DNA of 50,912 nt from Bacillus massilioanorexius (GTDB lineage: Bacteria > Bacillota > Bacilli > Bacillales > DSM-1321): NCBI RefSeq assembly GCF_902374955.1, contig NZ_CABKRX010000092.1, positions 1 to 50,912 of the forward strand, given 5' to 3'. The notes under the pieces were generated by a model that saw only the letters and a program-made list of their open reading frames with translations, was not told the DNA's origin and did no database searches. A program made the translations under genes and the position numbers. Shown here one piece after another: positions 32,942-42,432 of this stretch (the stretch's first letter is position 1; each line of letters begins with the position of its first letter).

Positions 32942-33316
32942 ATGATTAAAATTGAAATACCTGAAGTAGATGTTAGCATTACACAACGTAAACAAATTTT
33001 AAAACCTGGTGATATACAAATTCCTAGTATCAATGGTTTTATTGATTTGCATCAAATTCCAAGAGATAAAGGTGGAATCTTTATGTTTTATAACATTCAT
33101 GATGAACTCCTTTTCGTTGGGAAAGCTAGAAAGTTAAGACAGCGTATTAAAAAACATCTTGAAGATAATGTTTCACCTATGAAGAAATATCGTGATGAGA
33201 TTTATTCTATAGATGTTTGTATTGTTGATGATCCAATGGAGCGTGAAATTTACGAAACATATATTATCAATAAATTACATGCTAAATATAATATCGATAA
33301 AGTTTTTTATCAATAA
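32942..33316 (+). CDS. GIY-YIG domain protein
   Basis: A 124-residue protein with a single GIY-YIG nuclease domain, as in the N-terminus of UvrC. The motif reads GIFMFYN (45-51) and LFVGKARKLRQRIKKHL (57-73), with the usual YIG tyrosine replaced by Phe58-Val59; Glu105 in YETYIINKL is the expected metal-binding residue. The protein resembles a small nucleotide-excision-repair-like endonuclease found in Bacillus. The start ATG 32942 follows AGGACGTGATT, a near-complete match to the 16S rRNA tail. It stands alone between mprF and an MFS gene. Nuclease activity is plausible but not certain. Confidence 0.78.
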   Translation: MIKIEIPEVDVSITQRKQILKPGDIQIPSINGFIDLHQIPRDKGGIFMFYNIHDELLFVGKARKLRQRIKKHLEDNVSPMKKYRDEIYSIDVCIVDDPMEREIYETYIINKLHAKYNIDKVFYQ

Positions 33317-33322
33317 AATGGA

Positions 33323-33364
33323 AAAGGCAGCTGATTACACTCTAGTAGTCAGCTGCCTTTTTTT
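33323..33364 (+). terminator. Terminator after the GIY-YIG gene
   Basis: Perfect arms AAAGGCAGCTGA (33323-33334) and TCAGCTGCCTTT (33349-33360) with a T-run. Confidence 0.9.
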
Positions 33365-33436
33365 ATTTACGATCTCCTTTCTTTCTGAATTTTCATGCTA
33401 TAATGTGTAATCATTCGGAAAGAAAGGAGTGAAGTA

Positions 33437-34655
33437 ATGAAGGTATTACGTATGCATCCATTTGTTGTTAACATCATAATTGGAACATTTTTTGCACGAT
33501 TAACCAGTTCGATGGTTATGCCGTTTCTTGCTATTTACTTAACGAAAGAAAAAGGAATATCGCCAGTACTAACAGGAGCGATTATTGGCATTAGTTCACT
33601 TATTGGTGTGTTTACAAGTTTTTTAGGAGGGTACTTATCTGACCGATTTGGAAGGAAAATTATATTACTTATGTCTTTATTTATGCATTCAATTGTTTTT
33701 ATCGGTTTTGCACTTTCTGATTCGGTCATTATGTTTTTTGTTTGTAGCGCACTTAATGGAGCTTGTCGATCCTTTTTTGAACCTTCATCAAGAGCGTTGA
33801 TGTCTGATTTTACTGAAGAAAAAAATAAGCTTTTGATATTTAATTTCCGCTATACAGCTATTAATGTCGGTGTAGCAGTTGGACCATTACTAGGATTATT
33901 GCTAGGGAGTTCATCAACAACAACGCCTTTTTATATAACATCAATTATGTATTTTTTATATTTTCTTTCATTAGTACTGTTATTTAAACGATATCCTATT
34001 CAATCTGAAGGGAAATCGTCGTTACCGACAACTTTAACTCAAGCACTTTCGGTATTAAAAAAAGATCGAATATTTTCACTTTCGATTATTGGTATTATTT
34101 GCGGTGTAATAGGTTATTCACAATTTGGTTCTACCTTGCCACAATATTTATCTAGTAGTCCTATTTTTTCAGGATGAAGTTAAAATATTTACTTTTATGC
34201 TCGTCTTAAATGCGATAACGGTGATTGTTGTTCAATATCCTTTACTCTCTATTTGTAAAAAATATTCCGCTTTGACTTCTATGAATTTAGGTTTAATATC
34301 GATAGCCATTGGATTAATTGGAATTTCTTTAGCACAACAAGCTTGGGTATTATATGCTTGTATGATTGTATTCACCATAGGCGAAGTATTGATTTTTACT
34401 GTAACAGATTATTTTGTAGATGAAATTGCTCCAACGCATCTTAAAGGAATGTATTTTGGAGCCATGGGCTTTAACTCAATAGGACAAGTGATTGGACCTG
34501 TATTAGGAGGATTTATGCTTGGTATGTTCGGTTCCATTAGCTCTCATTTCACTTTTATTATTATAGCCATCATAACTTTAGTAGGTAGTCCATTTCTGTT
34601 CACAGCAAAAATGAAAAGGGAAAAGGCGGCATCACTTCGTATAACTTCTGAATAA
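33437..34655 (+). pseudogene. MFS multidrug-type transporter with a one-base frameshift
   Basis: A 12-helix major facilitator of about 405 residues split by a frameshift. The first part (33437-34177) carries the N-terminal six helices and the MFS motif A variant GGYLSDRFGRKIIL; the second part continues in another frame from about 34165 to 34655 (KIFTFMLVLNAITVIVVQYP and GPVLGGFMLGMFG). Deleting one T from the run of six at 34164-34169 joins them as SSPIFQDEVKIFTF. Start ATG 33437 follows AAAGGAG. The family is that of YttB/YqjV-like drug exporters. The break at a homopolymer makes sequencing error as likely as a real mutation. Confidence 0.75.
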
Positions 34656-34832
34656 TTTGATAATATTGACAAATAAAAACAAAAGGCTTACTATTATAAC
34701 AAACAAAACTAATCGGAATTATAAGAATTTAGAAGGGATTATCATATTTTATACTTCCGTTTATCCTTCATATAATGTGTAGTATGCATTTTATAAAGAA
34801 GTTGAATAACAGGCATTGCAGGGGGTTTTTTG

Positions 34833-35984
34833 ATGAGTTTTATTCGTAACCATTGGGAAGAAAGGTTTATAGAAAAATTATCTGAAAATCTTGATGCTTT
34901 TTCAAAGAGAGCTCAAGAATTAGATGAAAAAAGAGAGTTTCCTTTTCAAAATATTGCTGATTTAAAGGAGTTAGGATATACCAAATTAACCCTACCTATA
35001 GAATACGGAGGTAGCGGAAAAGGCTTATATGAATTTCTGTTAGGACAAGAAAAAATAGCGATGCACTGTGGGCCTACAGCATTATCCATCGGATGGCATG
35101 TAGGTATTACTATACAAATTCAAGATAAGAAACGAAATTGGAATGAAGATATAATAAAAGAAACCTTCGAAAAAATTTCAAAAGGAGCCCTAATAAATCG
35201 GCTGGCAACAGAGCCGCAAACAGGTAGTCCTACTCGTGGTGGGAAGCCAGCTACTACGGCTACTAAAGAAAATGGACATTGGGTTATAAATGGAAGAAAG
35301 ACTTTTTCATCTTTAGCACCTGCTTTAGATTTACTAATTGTTAGTGCGTGGATTACGGAAGATGCTGAGCTTGGTTGGTTTTTAATTGATCGAAACACTA
35401 AAGGAATTACCATTAATAAAACTTGGGATGTCATATCTATGCAAGGTACTGCAAGTGAGGACTTTATTTTTGAAAATGTTAAAATTGAAGACAAATATCT
35501 TGTTGAAAAAGGAAGAAAAGATGTGAACTTTGATGACAGCTGGCTGTTACACATTCCCGCTTGTTATATTGGAATTGCAGGAGCGGCTCGTAATTATGCC
35601 ATTCAATTTGCTACAACGTACTCACCAAATAGCATTAAAGGGACCATTAGTGAGCTTCCAAACGTTCAAAGATTAATTGGAGAAATGGAGTTAGAACTTT
35701 TGCAAAGTAGACACTTTTTATATAGTGTCGCAGCGATGTGGGAAGCACAACCTGAAAATCATCTAGCAATTAAAACACAATTAGGAGCTGTAAAAAAAGC
35801 TGTTACAAATTCAGCGATTTCAATTGTAGACAAAGCAATGAGAATTGTTGGAGCTCAGAGCTTACAAAGAAATAATCCATTACAACGATACTACCGTGAT
35901 GTAAGAGCTGGCCTTCATAATCCACCAATGGATGATATGACACTTTCTTTGTTAGCAAAACAAGCTTGTCAGCAATCCGAATGA
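34833..35984 (+). CDS. Acyl-CoA dehydrogenase family protein (YdbM/DszC-like)
   Basis: A 383-residue flavoprotein of the acyl-CoA dehydrogenase superfamily. The N-terminal helical domain (about 1-110) has LGYTKLTLPIEYGGSGKG, the middle beta domain has LATEPQTGSPTRGGKPATTA, a variation on the flavin-binding TEP.GS motif, and the C-terminal helical domain has KAMRIVGAQSLQRNNPLQRYYRDVRAG. This layout is closest to Bacillus YdbM and DszC/SfnB-type flavin monooxygenases, so desulfurisation or hydroxylation rather than beta-oxidation is possible. GGGGG precedes ATG 34833 by 7 nt. It is monocistronic with its own terminator. Confidence 0.82.
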   Translation: MSFIRNHWEERFIEKLSENLDAFSKRAQELDEKREFPFQNIADLKELGYTKLTLPIEYGGSGKGLYEFLLGQEKIAMHCGPTALSIGWHVGITIQIQDKKRNWNEDIIKETFEKISKGALINRLATEPQTGSPTRGGKPATTATKENGHWVINGRKTFSSLAPALDLLIVSAWITEDAELGWFLIDRNTKGITINKTWDVISMQGTASEDFIFENVKIEDKYLVEKGRKDVNFDDSWLLHIPACYIGIAGAARNYAIQFATTYSPNSIKGTISELPNVQRLIGEMELELLQSRHFLYSVAAMWEAQPENHLAIKTQLGAVKKAVTNSAISIVDKAMRIVGAQSLQRNNPLQRYYRDVRAGLHNPPMDDMTLSLLAKQACQQSE

Positions 35985-36015
35985 TTAATAGATCTTTCAA
36001 GAAGAAACTTATATT

Positions 36016-36066
36016 AAGAACACCACAAAAGTTATTCTAAAATACTTATTTGGTGTTCTTTTTTTT
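36016..36066 (+). terminator. Terminator after the acyl-CoA dehydrogenase gene
   Basis: Arms AAGAACACCA (36016-36025) and TGGTGTTCTT (36051-36060), with a smaller inner stem, are followed by eight T's. Confidence 0.85.
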
Positions 36067-36134
36067 ACATATTATGAGTTTGAGAGCTTATTTTAAGGAT
36101 ATATATATTATATAAGTGTTAGGAGGGAGTAAAA

Positions 36135-36575
36135 ATGAAAGAAAAATTTAGTCTTTGGAAAAAACGAAAAAAAGAACCTAAACCATTTGAACATCAGAGT
36201 TCTACAGCATTACTAGATGAAGAAAAACCGAATATAGATAAAAAACTACTTGATCCAGAATTAGTGAAACATGTAGAAGGAGCAATGAAGTATATTTATC
36301 AAACAAGTTTACTCGTTTCTGATGTTGATTCTAAAATGTATGACTTATATATCGAAAAATACCTTAAAAATAATGAAAAATATCCAGGTGACGTGAACGG
36401 TGAACTAATGAATGAAATGGAATTATTAGATGTGTTATTTGGAAACTTCTTGATTAGGAAACAAGGATTTGAGGAAGGTTATGTATTTACAGAAGATGAA
36501 GTAAAAAGTTATATTGAAAAAATTATTAGACAATGCAGTGATATGAAAAAAAGATTTCAACTAGATTATAAATAA
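36135..36575 (+). CDS. Hypothetical protein
   Basis: A 146-residue soluble protein I do not recognise. The first 30 residues are very basic and polar (KEKFSLWKKRKKEPKP), probably disordered. The rest (about 45-146) is predicted helical and acidic (KHVEGAMKYIYQTSLLVSDV, FTEDEVKSYIEKIIRQCSDM). There is no signal peptide or membrane segment. A good AGGAGG precedes ATG 36135, and codon use is like its neighbours, so it is a real gene. It stands between an acyl-CoA dehydrogenase and an EamA transporter, with no sign of co-transcription. The 176-nt gap that follows holds no gene. Confidence 0.7.
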   Translation: MKEKFSLWKKRKKEPKPFEHQSSTALLDEEKPNIDKKLLDPELVKHVEGAMKYIYQTSLLVSDVDSKMYDLYIEKYLKNNEKYPGDVNGELMNEMELLDVLFGNFLIRKQGFEEGYVFTEDEVKSYIEKIIRQCSDMKKRFQLDYK

Positions 36576-36751
36576 ACCAAATAGGAAAGCATTCTTACGT
36601 GTGCAAAAGCTATGTTAAAACAATCCTTTACAATCGTTTATCTGTATATTTAAAGTCAATTGTATAGGAGAATAATTATTTTTGTTGTATGATATATCTC
36701 GTGATACTAAATATAATATTTTTATAGAAGAATAACGAGGTATGAAATTAG

Positions 36752-37699
36752 ATGCAAACTGAAAAATTCTTTCAAAATCCGTGGGGGATGGCTTTATCAG
36801 CCATAACCGCAACATTTCTATGGGGAAGCGCGTTTCCTGTTATTAAATTAAGTTATCAATCATTAGGTATAGGTCCAGCAGATGTCGGCGAACAAATCTT
36901 ATTTGCAGGCTATCGATTCTTTCTTTCAGCACTATTAATCTTTTTATTCTATTTAATAATTGGTAAAAAGAATGAATTACGATTTGAAAAATCATCTGTA
37001 AAAATCATCATCGTTTTAGGAATTTTGATGACATTTTTGCAATACTTTTTCTTTTATATCGGTTTGTCACATGCAACGGGAATCCAAGGAAGTATCATTT
37101 CTGGTACAAGTTCTTTTTTCCAAATCATCTTTGCTCATTTTTTACTAAAAGATGATCATCTTTACCCTGCCAAAGTAATTGGACTACTTGTTGGTTTTTG
37201 TGGAGTTATCATCACTTATATTCCAAAGGGTGATGTAAGTTTTACAATTGGCTATGGAGAATGGCTGGTACTTGCTTCCATAGTTATTGCTGCATATGGA
37301 AATATTGTAACGAAGCGTGCATTGGCCAATTGGAGAGCACATTATCTATCAGGTTATGGAATGTTAATTGGTTCAGTGTTACTCCTTCTATTAGGTATGT
37401 TTCTAACCGATTTCACATTTTTCACATTTTCTATTAAAGATCTAATTATGTTGCTTTATTTAGCCTTTTTATCAGCCGCTGCTTTCTTACTTTGGAACAA
37501 CATTTTGAAATATCATCAGGTAGGGAAAGTAACGTTATTTAACTTTCTTATTCCAGTATTCGGGGTTTTCTTAAGTGGGATTTTCTTAAATGAAGCAATA
37601 GGAATTACAGCAATTATAGGATTGATATTAGTAACTCTAGGAATCATTTTTGTAAATGCGAAATCTATAATTAAAATTAAAAAAGAGCACCAGAATTAA
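36752..37699 (+). CDS. EamA-family (DMT) transporter
   Basis: A 315-residue, ten-helix exporter of the drug/metabolite superfamily, with two EamA repeats (ATFLWGSAFPVIKLSY, SGTSSFFQIIFAHFLLKD, then SIVIAAYGNIVTKRA and LIPVFGVFLSGIFLNE). The FLWGSAFPVIKLSY start is typical of YdcZ/RhaT-like EamA proteins in Bacillus. ATG 36752 is preceded by CGAGG at 11 nt. It is a different gene from the EamA exporter at 26.8-27.7 kb, not a recent copy. The substrate is unknown. Confidence 0.85.
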   Translation: MQTEKFFQNPWGMALSAITATFLWGSAFPVIKLSYQSLGIGPADVGEQILFAGYRFFLSALLIFLFYLIIGKKNELRFEKSSVKIIIVLGILMTFLQYFFFYIGLSHATGIQGSIISGTSSFFQIIFAHFLLKDDHLYPAKVIGLLVGFCGVIITYIPKGDVSFTIGYGEWLVLASIVIAAYGNIVTKRALANWRAHYLSGYGMLIGSVLLLLLGMFLTDFTFFTFSIKDLIMLLYLAFLSAAAFLLWNNILKYHQVGKVTLFNFLIPVFGVFLSGIFLNEAIGITAIIGLILVTLGIIFVNAKSIIKIKKEHQN

Positions 37700-37718
37700 T
37701 GTCTGGTACTCTTTTTTT
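37682..37718. terminator. Bidirectional terminator between EamA and DUF6509 genes
   Basis: Arms AAAGAGCACCAGA (37682-37694) and TCTGGTACTCTTT (37702-37714), with one mismatch, have T's on both outer sides. It serves two convergent genes and overlaps the stop of each. Confidence 0.85.
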
Positions 37719-38010
37719 ACATTTCTTCAGAATAATGATCTTTACAAAATGTGTTCAGTACAGAGATTTCATCATCTTCTAATTCGAAATCCAAAAGCGT
37801 ATTTTCTGAACGTTCAAACAAATCATATGTAAGAATCTCTTCTTTGTCTCCATCGACAAGAAAAATCACTTTAGCATATACTCCGTTTTCATGATGTAAT
37901 TCATCATCTTCAGGAACATCTAAATATAACAAAAACTCATATCTATTTCCGGGTAAAATTCCAAATTGATCGTTAATCAATTGGATTTCATATTCTGTAA
38001 TAGTAATCAT
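37717..38010 (-). CDS. DUF6509-like small acidic protein
   Basis: A 97-residue, strongly acidic cytoplasmic protein beginning MITITEYEIQLINDQFGILP and containing NGVYAKVIFLVDGDKEEILTY. This looks like the DUF6509 family of Bacillus proteins, whose function is unknown; I am fairly but not fully sure of the number. ATG 38010 follows GAAAGG at 9 nt; an earlier ATG at 38019 is right against that site and unlikely. It is convergent with the EamA gene and divergent from the lysine-riboswitch transcript. Confidence 0.65.
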   Translation of the reverse strand: MITITEYEIQLINDQFGILPGNRYEFLLYLDVPEDDELHHENGVYAKVIFLVDGDKEEILTYDLFERSENTLLDFELEDDEISVLNTFCKDHYSEEM

Positions 38011-38206
38011 CTTAAACATCCTTTCTCAATTCCTTAACTTATTATATCCTTAAAGCTTTTGTAAGGAAAGTAGACAATATTCAATTAAAGTAAGCAATTA
38101 GCGGCTACTCATAACTTTCCGGATAAACTGTTTAACAAGTTAACCTTATCTATATATTCAGAATAGTTTTAAATTAATAAAAAGATAAAGGATATGGCGT
38201 AAATGG

Positions 38207-38235
38207 TTGACATATACATCTTAAGTAATTACTAT
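38207..38235 (+). promoter_or_regulatory. Promoter of the lysine riboswitch and permease
   Basis: A perfect -35 TTGACA (38207-38212) and -10 TACTAT (38230-38235) are 17 bp apart and about 30 nt before the riboswitch. Confidence 0.8.
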
Positions 38236-38263
38236 ATTATTATATTAATAATGATAGAATCTC

Positions 38264-38516
38264 CATCAGATCACGGTGGGGTAGAGGTTGCGATGTTTAA
38301 TAGTACATAAACAGAGAGACAGAAAACTCAAAGACGTTTATGGAAAGGAACCATCGCCGAAGTGCTATAGTTTTCTGGCTATAGTGAACTGGGGCTACAT
38401 CATAATAGGTGTAGAACTGTCATAGTTTAAATGCTATGAAGAGCTATCACAACAAAGTCTGGTGTCCATTTGATTTGTACTCTTATTACACACCAACTTA
38501 TTGGTGTGTTTTTTAT
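38264..38516 (+). promoter_or_regulatory. Lysine riboswitch (L-box) with terminator
   Basis: The leader shows the conserved L-box blocks in order: AGAGGTTGCGATG (38283-38295), AGTACATAA, GGAAAGGAACCATCGCCGAA, and ACTGTCATAG. The closing stem pairs 38264-38271 with 38457-38464. The expression platform is a terminator, arms ACACACCAA (38488-38496) and TTGGTGTGT (38501-38509) plus T-run. GGTGT at 38461-38465 can pair with ACACC of the terminator as antiterminator. Lysine binding would therefore stop transcription before the permease gene at 38622. Confidence 0.9.
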
Positions 38517-38621
38517 TGTAAAAATAGCAATTACTCTACCACTGATGTTTGGATATCTACTCTATATTAATAACAACTAATGTATATACTTTACAACATA
38601 AAAGTATAGAGGGAGTATACG

Positions 38622-40019
38622 ATGAAACAACAAAAATTAGGATTTTGGATTTTAACTTCATTAGTAGTTGGAAACATGGTTGGATCGGGAATCTTCATGT
38701 TACCACGTACATTAGCCGAGGTGGCAAGCCCTGCAGGCGTTATGCTAGCCTGGATATTTACAGGACTCGGCGTTCTTTTTGTAACATTAGTTTTTGGGAA
38801 TTTAGGTAAAAGAAAGCCCGAACTAAATGGTGGTCCACAAATATACGCGAAAGAATTATTTAAAAAAGGATCACAAGCGGCCCAATTATCCGGGTTCATG
38901 GCAACATGGGGTTATTGGATTGGGAATTTAGCTGGAAACATTGCTATTATTACAACTTTTGCTAGTTATTTATCCACTTTCTTCCCGCAATTAACAAACC
39001 AAGCTGAACTATTTACGATTGGTAATTTTACTCTAAAAGTAGGAAATGCTTTAACTTTTATCGTTTGTAGTCTATTACTATGGGGTGTACATTTTATTGT
39101 TATACGAGGAGTTGGCAGTGCAGGTAAACTAAACCTATTAGCAACAATTGCTAAAGTAAGTGGTTTTGTCTTTTTCATTATCATTGGCTTAACCGCATTT
39201 GAAGCTTCCAATATCACACCTTTCGTTGCCGAAAATGTTAATTCTAGTGGTCATTCTGTTGGGCTATTAGGACAAATAAATGCCGCTGCAGTTGCAACTC
39301 TTTGGGCTTTTGTAGGAGTTGAATCAGCAGTAGTCTTTTCCTCACGTGCGAAAAAACCAACTGATGTAAAAAAAGCGACAATTCTTGGATTACTTATTGC
39401 CTTAGCCATTTATATTGGAATTAGTTCATTAGTTATGGGATTACTACCAAAAGAAGAATTACTTATGTCTGAAAAACCATTAATCGATGCCATTATTACG
39501 GTTATGGGTCCGATTGGCGGTAAACTACTAGCAGCATTAGGATTGATCAGTCTATTAGGTTCAACGATTGGTTGGACTATGTTAACAGCTGAAGTGCCAA
39601 GTGCAGCTGCAAAACAAGGGCTATTCATTCCTAAATTTATGAAAGAAAATAGCAAAGGATTTCCATCCTTTTCACTAATTTGTACGAATATTTTAGGCCA
39701 AATGTTTATTTTTTCAACGATTTCAAATTCTATTTCACAAGCTTTTGAGTTTATTATTTATATCGCTACATTATCTTATTTAATTCCATATCTTATAGCT
39801 ACGACATTCCAAGTAAAACTCGTTATTACTGGAGAAACATATAAAAATGGTCAGGGAAGAATTACAGATATAATAGTCGGTACGCTAGCGTTCTTGTACT
39901 CCGTATATGTACTAATTGCAGGTACGGCCGATCTAAAAACCTTTTTATTTGGAATGCTTTTATTAGCAAGTGGTATACTATTTTATCGATATGTTAAAGA
40001 AAATAAAGTAATTGAATAA
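38622..40019 (+). CDS. Lysine-riboswitch-controlled amino-acid permease (YvsH/ArcD-like)
   Basis: An APC-family transporter of 465 residues with twelve membrane segments. It begins LGFWILTSLVVGNMVGSGIFMLP, where GSGIF is the substrate backbone-binding motif, and has WAFVGVESAVVFSSRAKKP in helix 6, both typical of the basic amino-acid/polyamine antiporter branch. The lysine riboswitch in its leader marks lysine as the probable substrate, in parallel with B. subtilis yvsH. Import would be shut off when lysine is plentiful. GAGGGAG precedes ATG 38622. Confidence 0.88.
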   Translation: MKQQKLGFWILTSLVVGNMVGSGIFMLPRTLAEVASPAGVMLAWIFTGLGVLFVTLVFGNLGKRKPELNGGPQIYAKELFKKGSQAAQLSGFMATWGYWIGNLAGNIAIITTFASYLSTFFPQLTNQAELFTIGNFTLKVGNALTFIVCSLLLWGVHFIVIRGVGSAGKLNLLATIAKVSGFVFFIIIGLTAFEASNITPFVAENVNSSGHSVGLLGQINAAAVATLWAFVGVESAVVFSSRAKKPTDVKKATILGLLIALAIYIGISSLVMGLLPKEELLMSEKPLIDAIITVMGPIGGKLLAALGLISLLGSTIGWTMLTAEVPSAAAKQGLFIPKFMKENSKGFPSFSLICTNILGQMFIFSTISNSISQAFEFIIYIATLSYLIPYLIATTFQVKLVITGETYKNGQGRITDIIVGTLAFLYSVYVLIAGTADLKTFLFGMLLLASGILFYRYVKENKVIE

Positions 40020-40028
40020 TTTATAACG

Positions 40029-40060
40029 AAAAACACGATATAAAAATATCGTGTTTTTTA
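40029..40060 (+). terminator. Terminator after the permease gene
   Basis: Perfect 12-bp arms AAAAACACGATA (40029-40040) and TATCGTGTTTTT (40047-40058), with a T-run. Confidence 0.85.
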
Positions 40061-40205
40061 TTTACGAAACGTCTACGTTAATATTCGGTGAACCTTACTC
40101 GAAAGCGGAGTTAATCGACAGTTGAAAGTGTAGCCATTGTTAATCTAAGGAGTTGCTTTTCATAATTATGATGTACTACCTATTAGTAATAAAATTATGA
40201 AATAA

Positions 40206-40334
40206 GTTAAAGGAGAAAGGGCATATCTAGAGGGTAGAGAAAAATTCTTGAATTTCAATGTACAAAACCTTCCTGAACATATTGAGAATGGTGTTTTCGT
40301 TAATCCAGATTCAATTAACGTTAGACTGGAGTAG
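40206..40334 (+). pseudogene. Unidentified coding remnant
   Basis: In the 574-nt gap between permease and foldase genes, one frame reads VKGERAYLEGREKFLNFNVQ followed by NLPEHIENGVFVNPDSINVR-LE and a stop. It looks like real protein sequence, but it has an in-frame stop just upstream (40203-40205) and no start. It is probably the end of a decayed gene that I cannot name. The rest of the gap shows no gene. Confidence 0.35.
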
Positions 40335-40593
40335 AAATACAAGCTGAAATAGTATCGATACAATAAACAACCAAGTAGAAATTGTTAAGCTCTGCAACAG
40401 AATACCATACTATTTTTGTGTTTACTTAAAATATATTTTTTTGTTTTATTAACGATTTGTTAATAGTTTGTTAATATTTTCACGTTATTATTATCAATGT
40501 CTTGAAAAAGAAATTATGTAAGGTGACGAAGAATCCGCTTAAAAAGCAATGTTTCACCTAACCAAAGAAAATATGATTAATGGAGAAATGATA

Positions 40594-41646
40594 ATGACAG
40601 AATCAAAAGAAACAAACAACGAGAATATGAAAAATTTAGAACCAACTGAAAATCAAGATTTTGACAAAAACTTAGAGGATTATGTTGAGAAAGAATCCGC
40701 AACTTCAACAGATCATGTGTCTGAAGAAACATTAAACGAAACTCAAACACCAACAAAAAAAGCAAAATTTAAAAATAAGAAAGCAATACTAATAATTGGT
40801 GGAGCTGTTATCGTTGCTTTAGCAATAGCATTTAGCCCACTTTTAACAAAAGGGAATGTTGTAGCAACAGTAGGTGGAGAAAAGATAAAAAAAGAAGAAG
40901 TATATGATGCGATGGTTGGACAATATGGTTCATCTGTAGTTGATACATTAATTAAAAATAAAATTATTGAATTAGAAGCAAAAAAAGAAAACATTACTAT
41001 TTCGCAAAAAGCCATTGATAAAGAACTAGAATCTTTCATTCAATCATATGGTGGTCAGGAGGCTTTTGATGCTTCCCTAGAGCAAAGTGGTATTTCATTA
41101 GAAACATTTAAAACAGATATAGAAAACTTCTTAAAATTAGAAAAACTTCTTAAACCATCAATCAAGATAACAGATGAAGAAATGAAGGAGTATTTTGAAG
41201 AAAATAAAGATTCGTTTGATGAACAAGAACAAGTAAAAGCAAGTCATATTCTAGTTGATGATCTAGCTACAGCACAAAAAATTAAAAAAGAATTAGATAA
41301 TGGTGCTGATTTTGCTGAACTAGCGAAGAAAAATTCAACCGATACTAGTTCGGCAGAAAAAGGTGGGGATTTAGATTATTTCTCTAAAGGAGATATGGTT
41401 GAGGCCTTCGAAACGGCCGCATTCTCATTAAAAGAAGGAGAAATTAGTGATCCAGTTAAAACAGACTATGGTTACCATATTATCAAAGTAACGGGTAAAA
41501 AAGCGGCTAAAGCAGCTAAATATGAAGACCATAAGAAAGAAATTAAACAAAATTTATTTGATAGTAAATTAAATGAAGAATACCCAACTTGGTTAGAAAA
41601 GAAAAAGAAAGAATACAAGATCACTAACACATTAGAAAAAGAATAA
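40594..41646 (+). CDS. Membrane-anchored PrsA-like peptidyl-prolyl isomerase
   Basis: An extracellular foldase of 350 residues. The N-terminal 60 residues are acidic, polar and cytoplasmic, followed by one membrane anchor (about 64-84). Outside are a SurA_N-like helical region (VVATVGGEKIKKEEVYDAMV) and a parvulin/PpiC domain at about 210-300 (VKASHILVDD, GGDLDYFSKGDMVEAFETAA, TDYGYHIIKV). PrsA proteins normally are lipoproteins with a lipobox; this one instead has a type II signal anchor and a long cytoplasmic tail. ATG 40594 follows GGAG at 8 nt. It probably helps fold secreted or membrane proteins. Confidence 0.85.
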   Translation: MTESKETNNENMKNLEPTENQDFDKNLEDYVEKESATSTDHVSEETLNETQTPTKKAKFKNKKAILIIGGAVIVALAIAFSPLLTKGNVVATVGGEKIKKEEVYDAMVGQYGSSVVDTLIKNKIIELEAKKENITISQKAIDKELESFIQSYGGQEAFDASLEQSGISLETFKTDIENFLKLEKLLKPSIKITDEEMKEYFEENKDSFDEQEQVKASHILVDDLATAQKIKKELDNGADFAELAKKNSTDTSSAEKGGDLDYFSKGDMVEAFETAAFSLKEGEISDPVKTDYGYHIIKVTGKKAAKAAKYEDHKKEIKQNLFDSKLNEEYPTWLEKKKKEYKITNTLEKE

Positions 41647-41655
41647 ATAGTGAAG

Positions 41656-41693
41656 AACACGATATTTTCTTGTAGAAGATATCGTGTTTTATT
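41656..41693 (+). terminator. Terminator after the foldase gene
   Basis: Arms AACACGATAT (41656-41665) and ATATCGTGTT (41679-41688) are followed by TTATTTTA. Confidence 0.75.
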
Positions 41694-41742
41694 TTATGGA
41701 CTGATAAAATGAGTATCATCATACATAAAAGGGGAAACCGAT

Positions 41743-42417
41743 GTGATTAAAGCGATATTATTTGATTTAGATGGAACATTATTGAACAGGGATGAATCTG
41801 TTAAGTTTTTTATTTCAAATCAATTTGAGCGGCTTTACAATCATTTAAAACAACTATCGAAGGAAAGTTATACCACACGTTTTATTGAACTAGATGCAAG
41901 GGGATATGTTTGGAAAGACAAGGTTTATCAGCAAATTGTAGCGGAATTTCCTACTATTGATATCAGCTGGAAGACATTATTGCAAGACTATATGGAGCAT
42001 TTTTCTAAACAGTGTGTACCTTTCCTAAATATTCATCATATGTTGACTACTTTAAAAAACAGCAAGTATAAACTTGGAATCATATCAAATGGCTATACTT
42101 CATTTCAAATGAACAACATAAGAGCGTTAGAAATTGAAACCTATTTTGATGTTATCTCGATTTCAGAAATGGAAGGAATCAAAAAGCCAAATCCTGAAAT
42201 CTTTATACGAATGTTAAATAAACTTTCTGTAGAAGCACACGAAGCTATATATATAGGCGATCATCCACAAAATGATATAGTCGCTGCACAAAACGTTGGA
42301 ATGAAAACAATTTGGAAAAAAGATTTTCAATATCCAGATTTCAAAACAGATAATAGCATTGATGATTTAAGTGAGATTCCGGCACTAATTAACCAAATGG
42401 TTTATTATCAAAAATAA
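41743..42417 (+). CDS. HAD-family hydrolase
   Basis: A haloacid-dehalogenase-type phosphatase of 224 residues. Motif I is FDLDGTL with nucleophile Asp8 and acid Asp10; motif II is ISNGYTSFQ; motif III is the Lys in GIKKPNPEIF; motif IV is YIGDHPQNDI. The helical cap between motifs I and II places it in subfamily I with phosphoglycolate phosphatase and pyrimidine nucleotidase-like enzymes. The start is GTG 41743, 8 nt after GGGG; an overlapping ATG at 41741 runs straight into TGA. The substrate cannot be deduced. Confidence 0.85.
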   Translation: MIKAILFDLDGTLLNRDESVKFFISNQFERLYNHLKQLSKESYTTRFIELDARGYVWKDKVYQQIVAEFPTIDISWKTLLQDYMEHFSKQCVPFLNIHHMLTTLKNSKYKLGIISNGYTSFQMNNIRALEIETYFDVISISEMEGIKKPNPEIFIRMLNKLSVEAHEAIYIGDHPQNDIVAAQNVGMKTIWKKDFQYPDFKTDNSIDDLSEIPALINQMVYYQK

Positions 42418-42432
42418 AAGTAACATCAAAAA

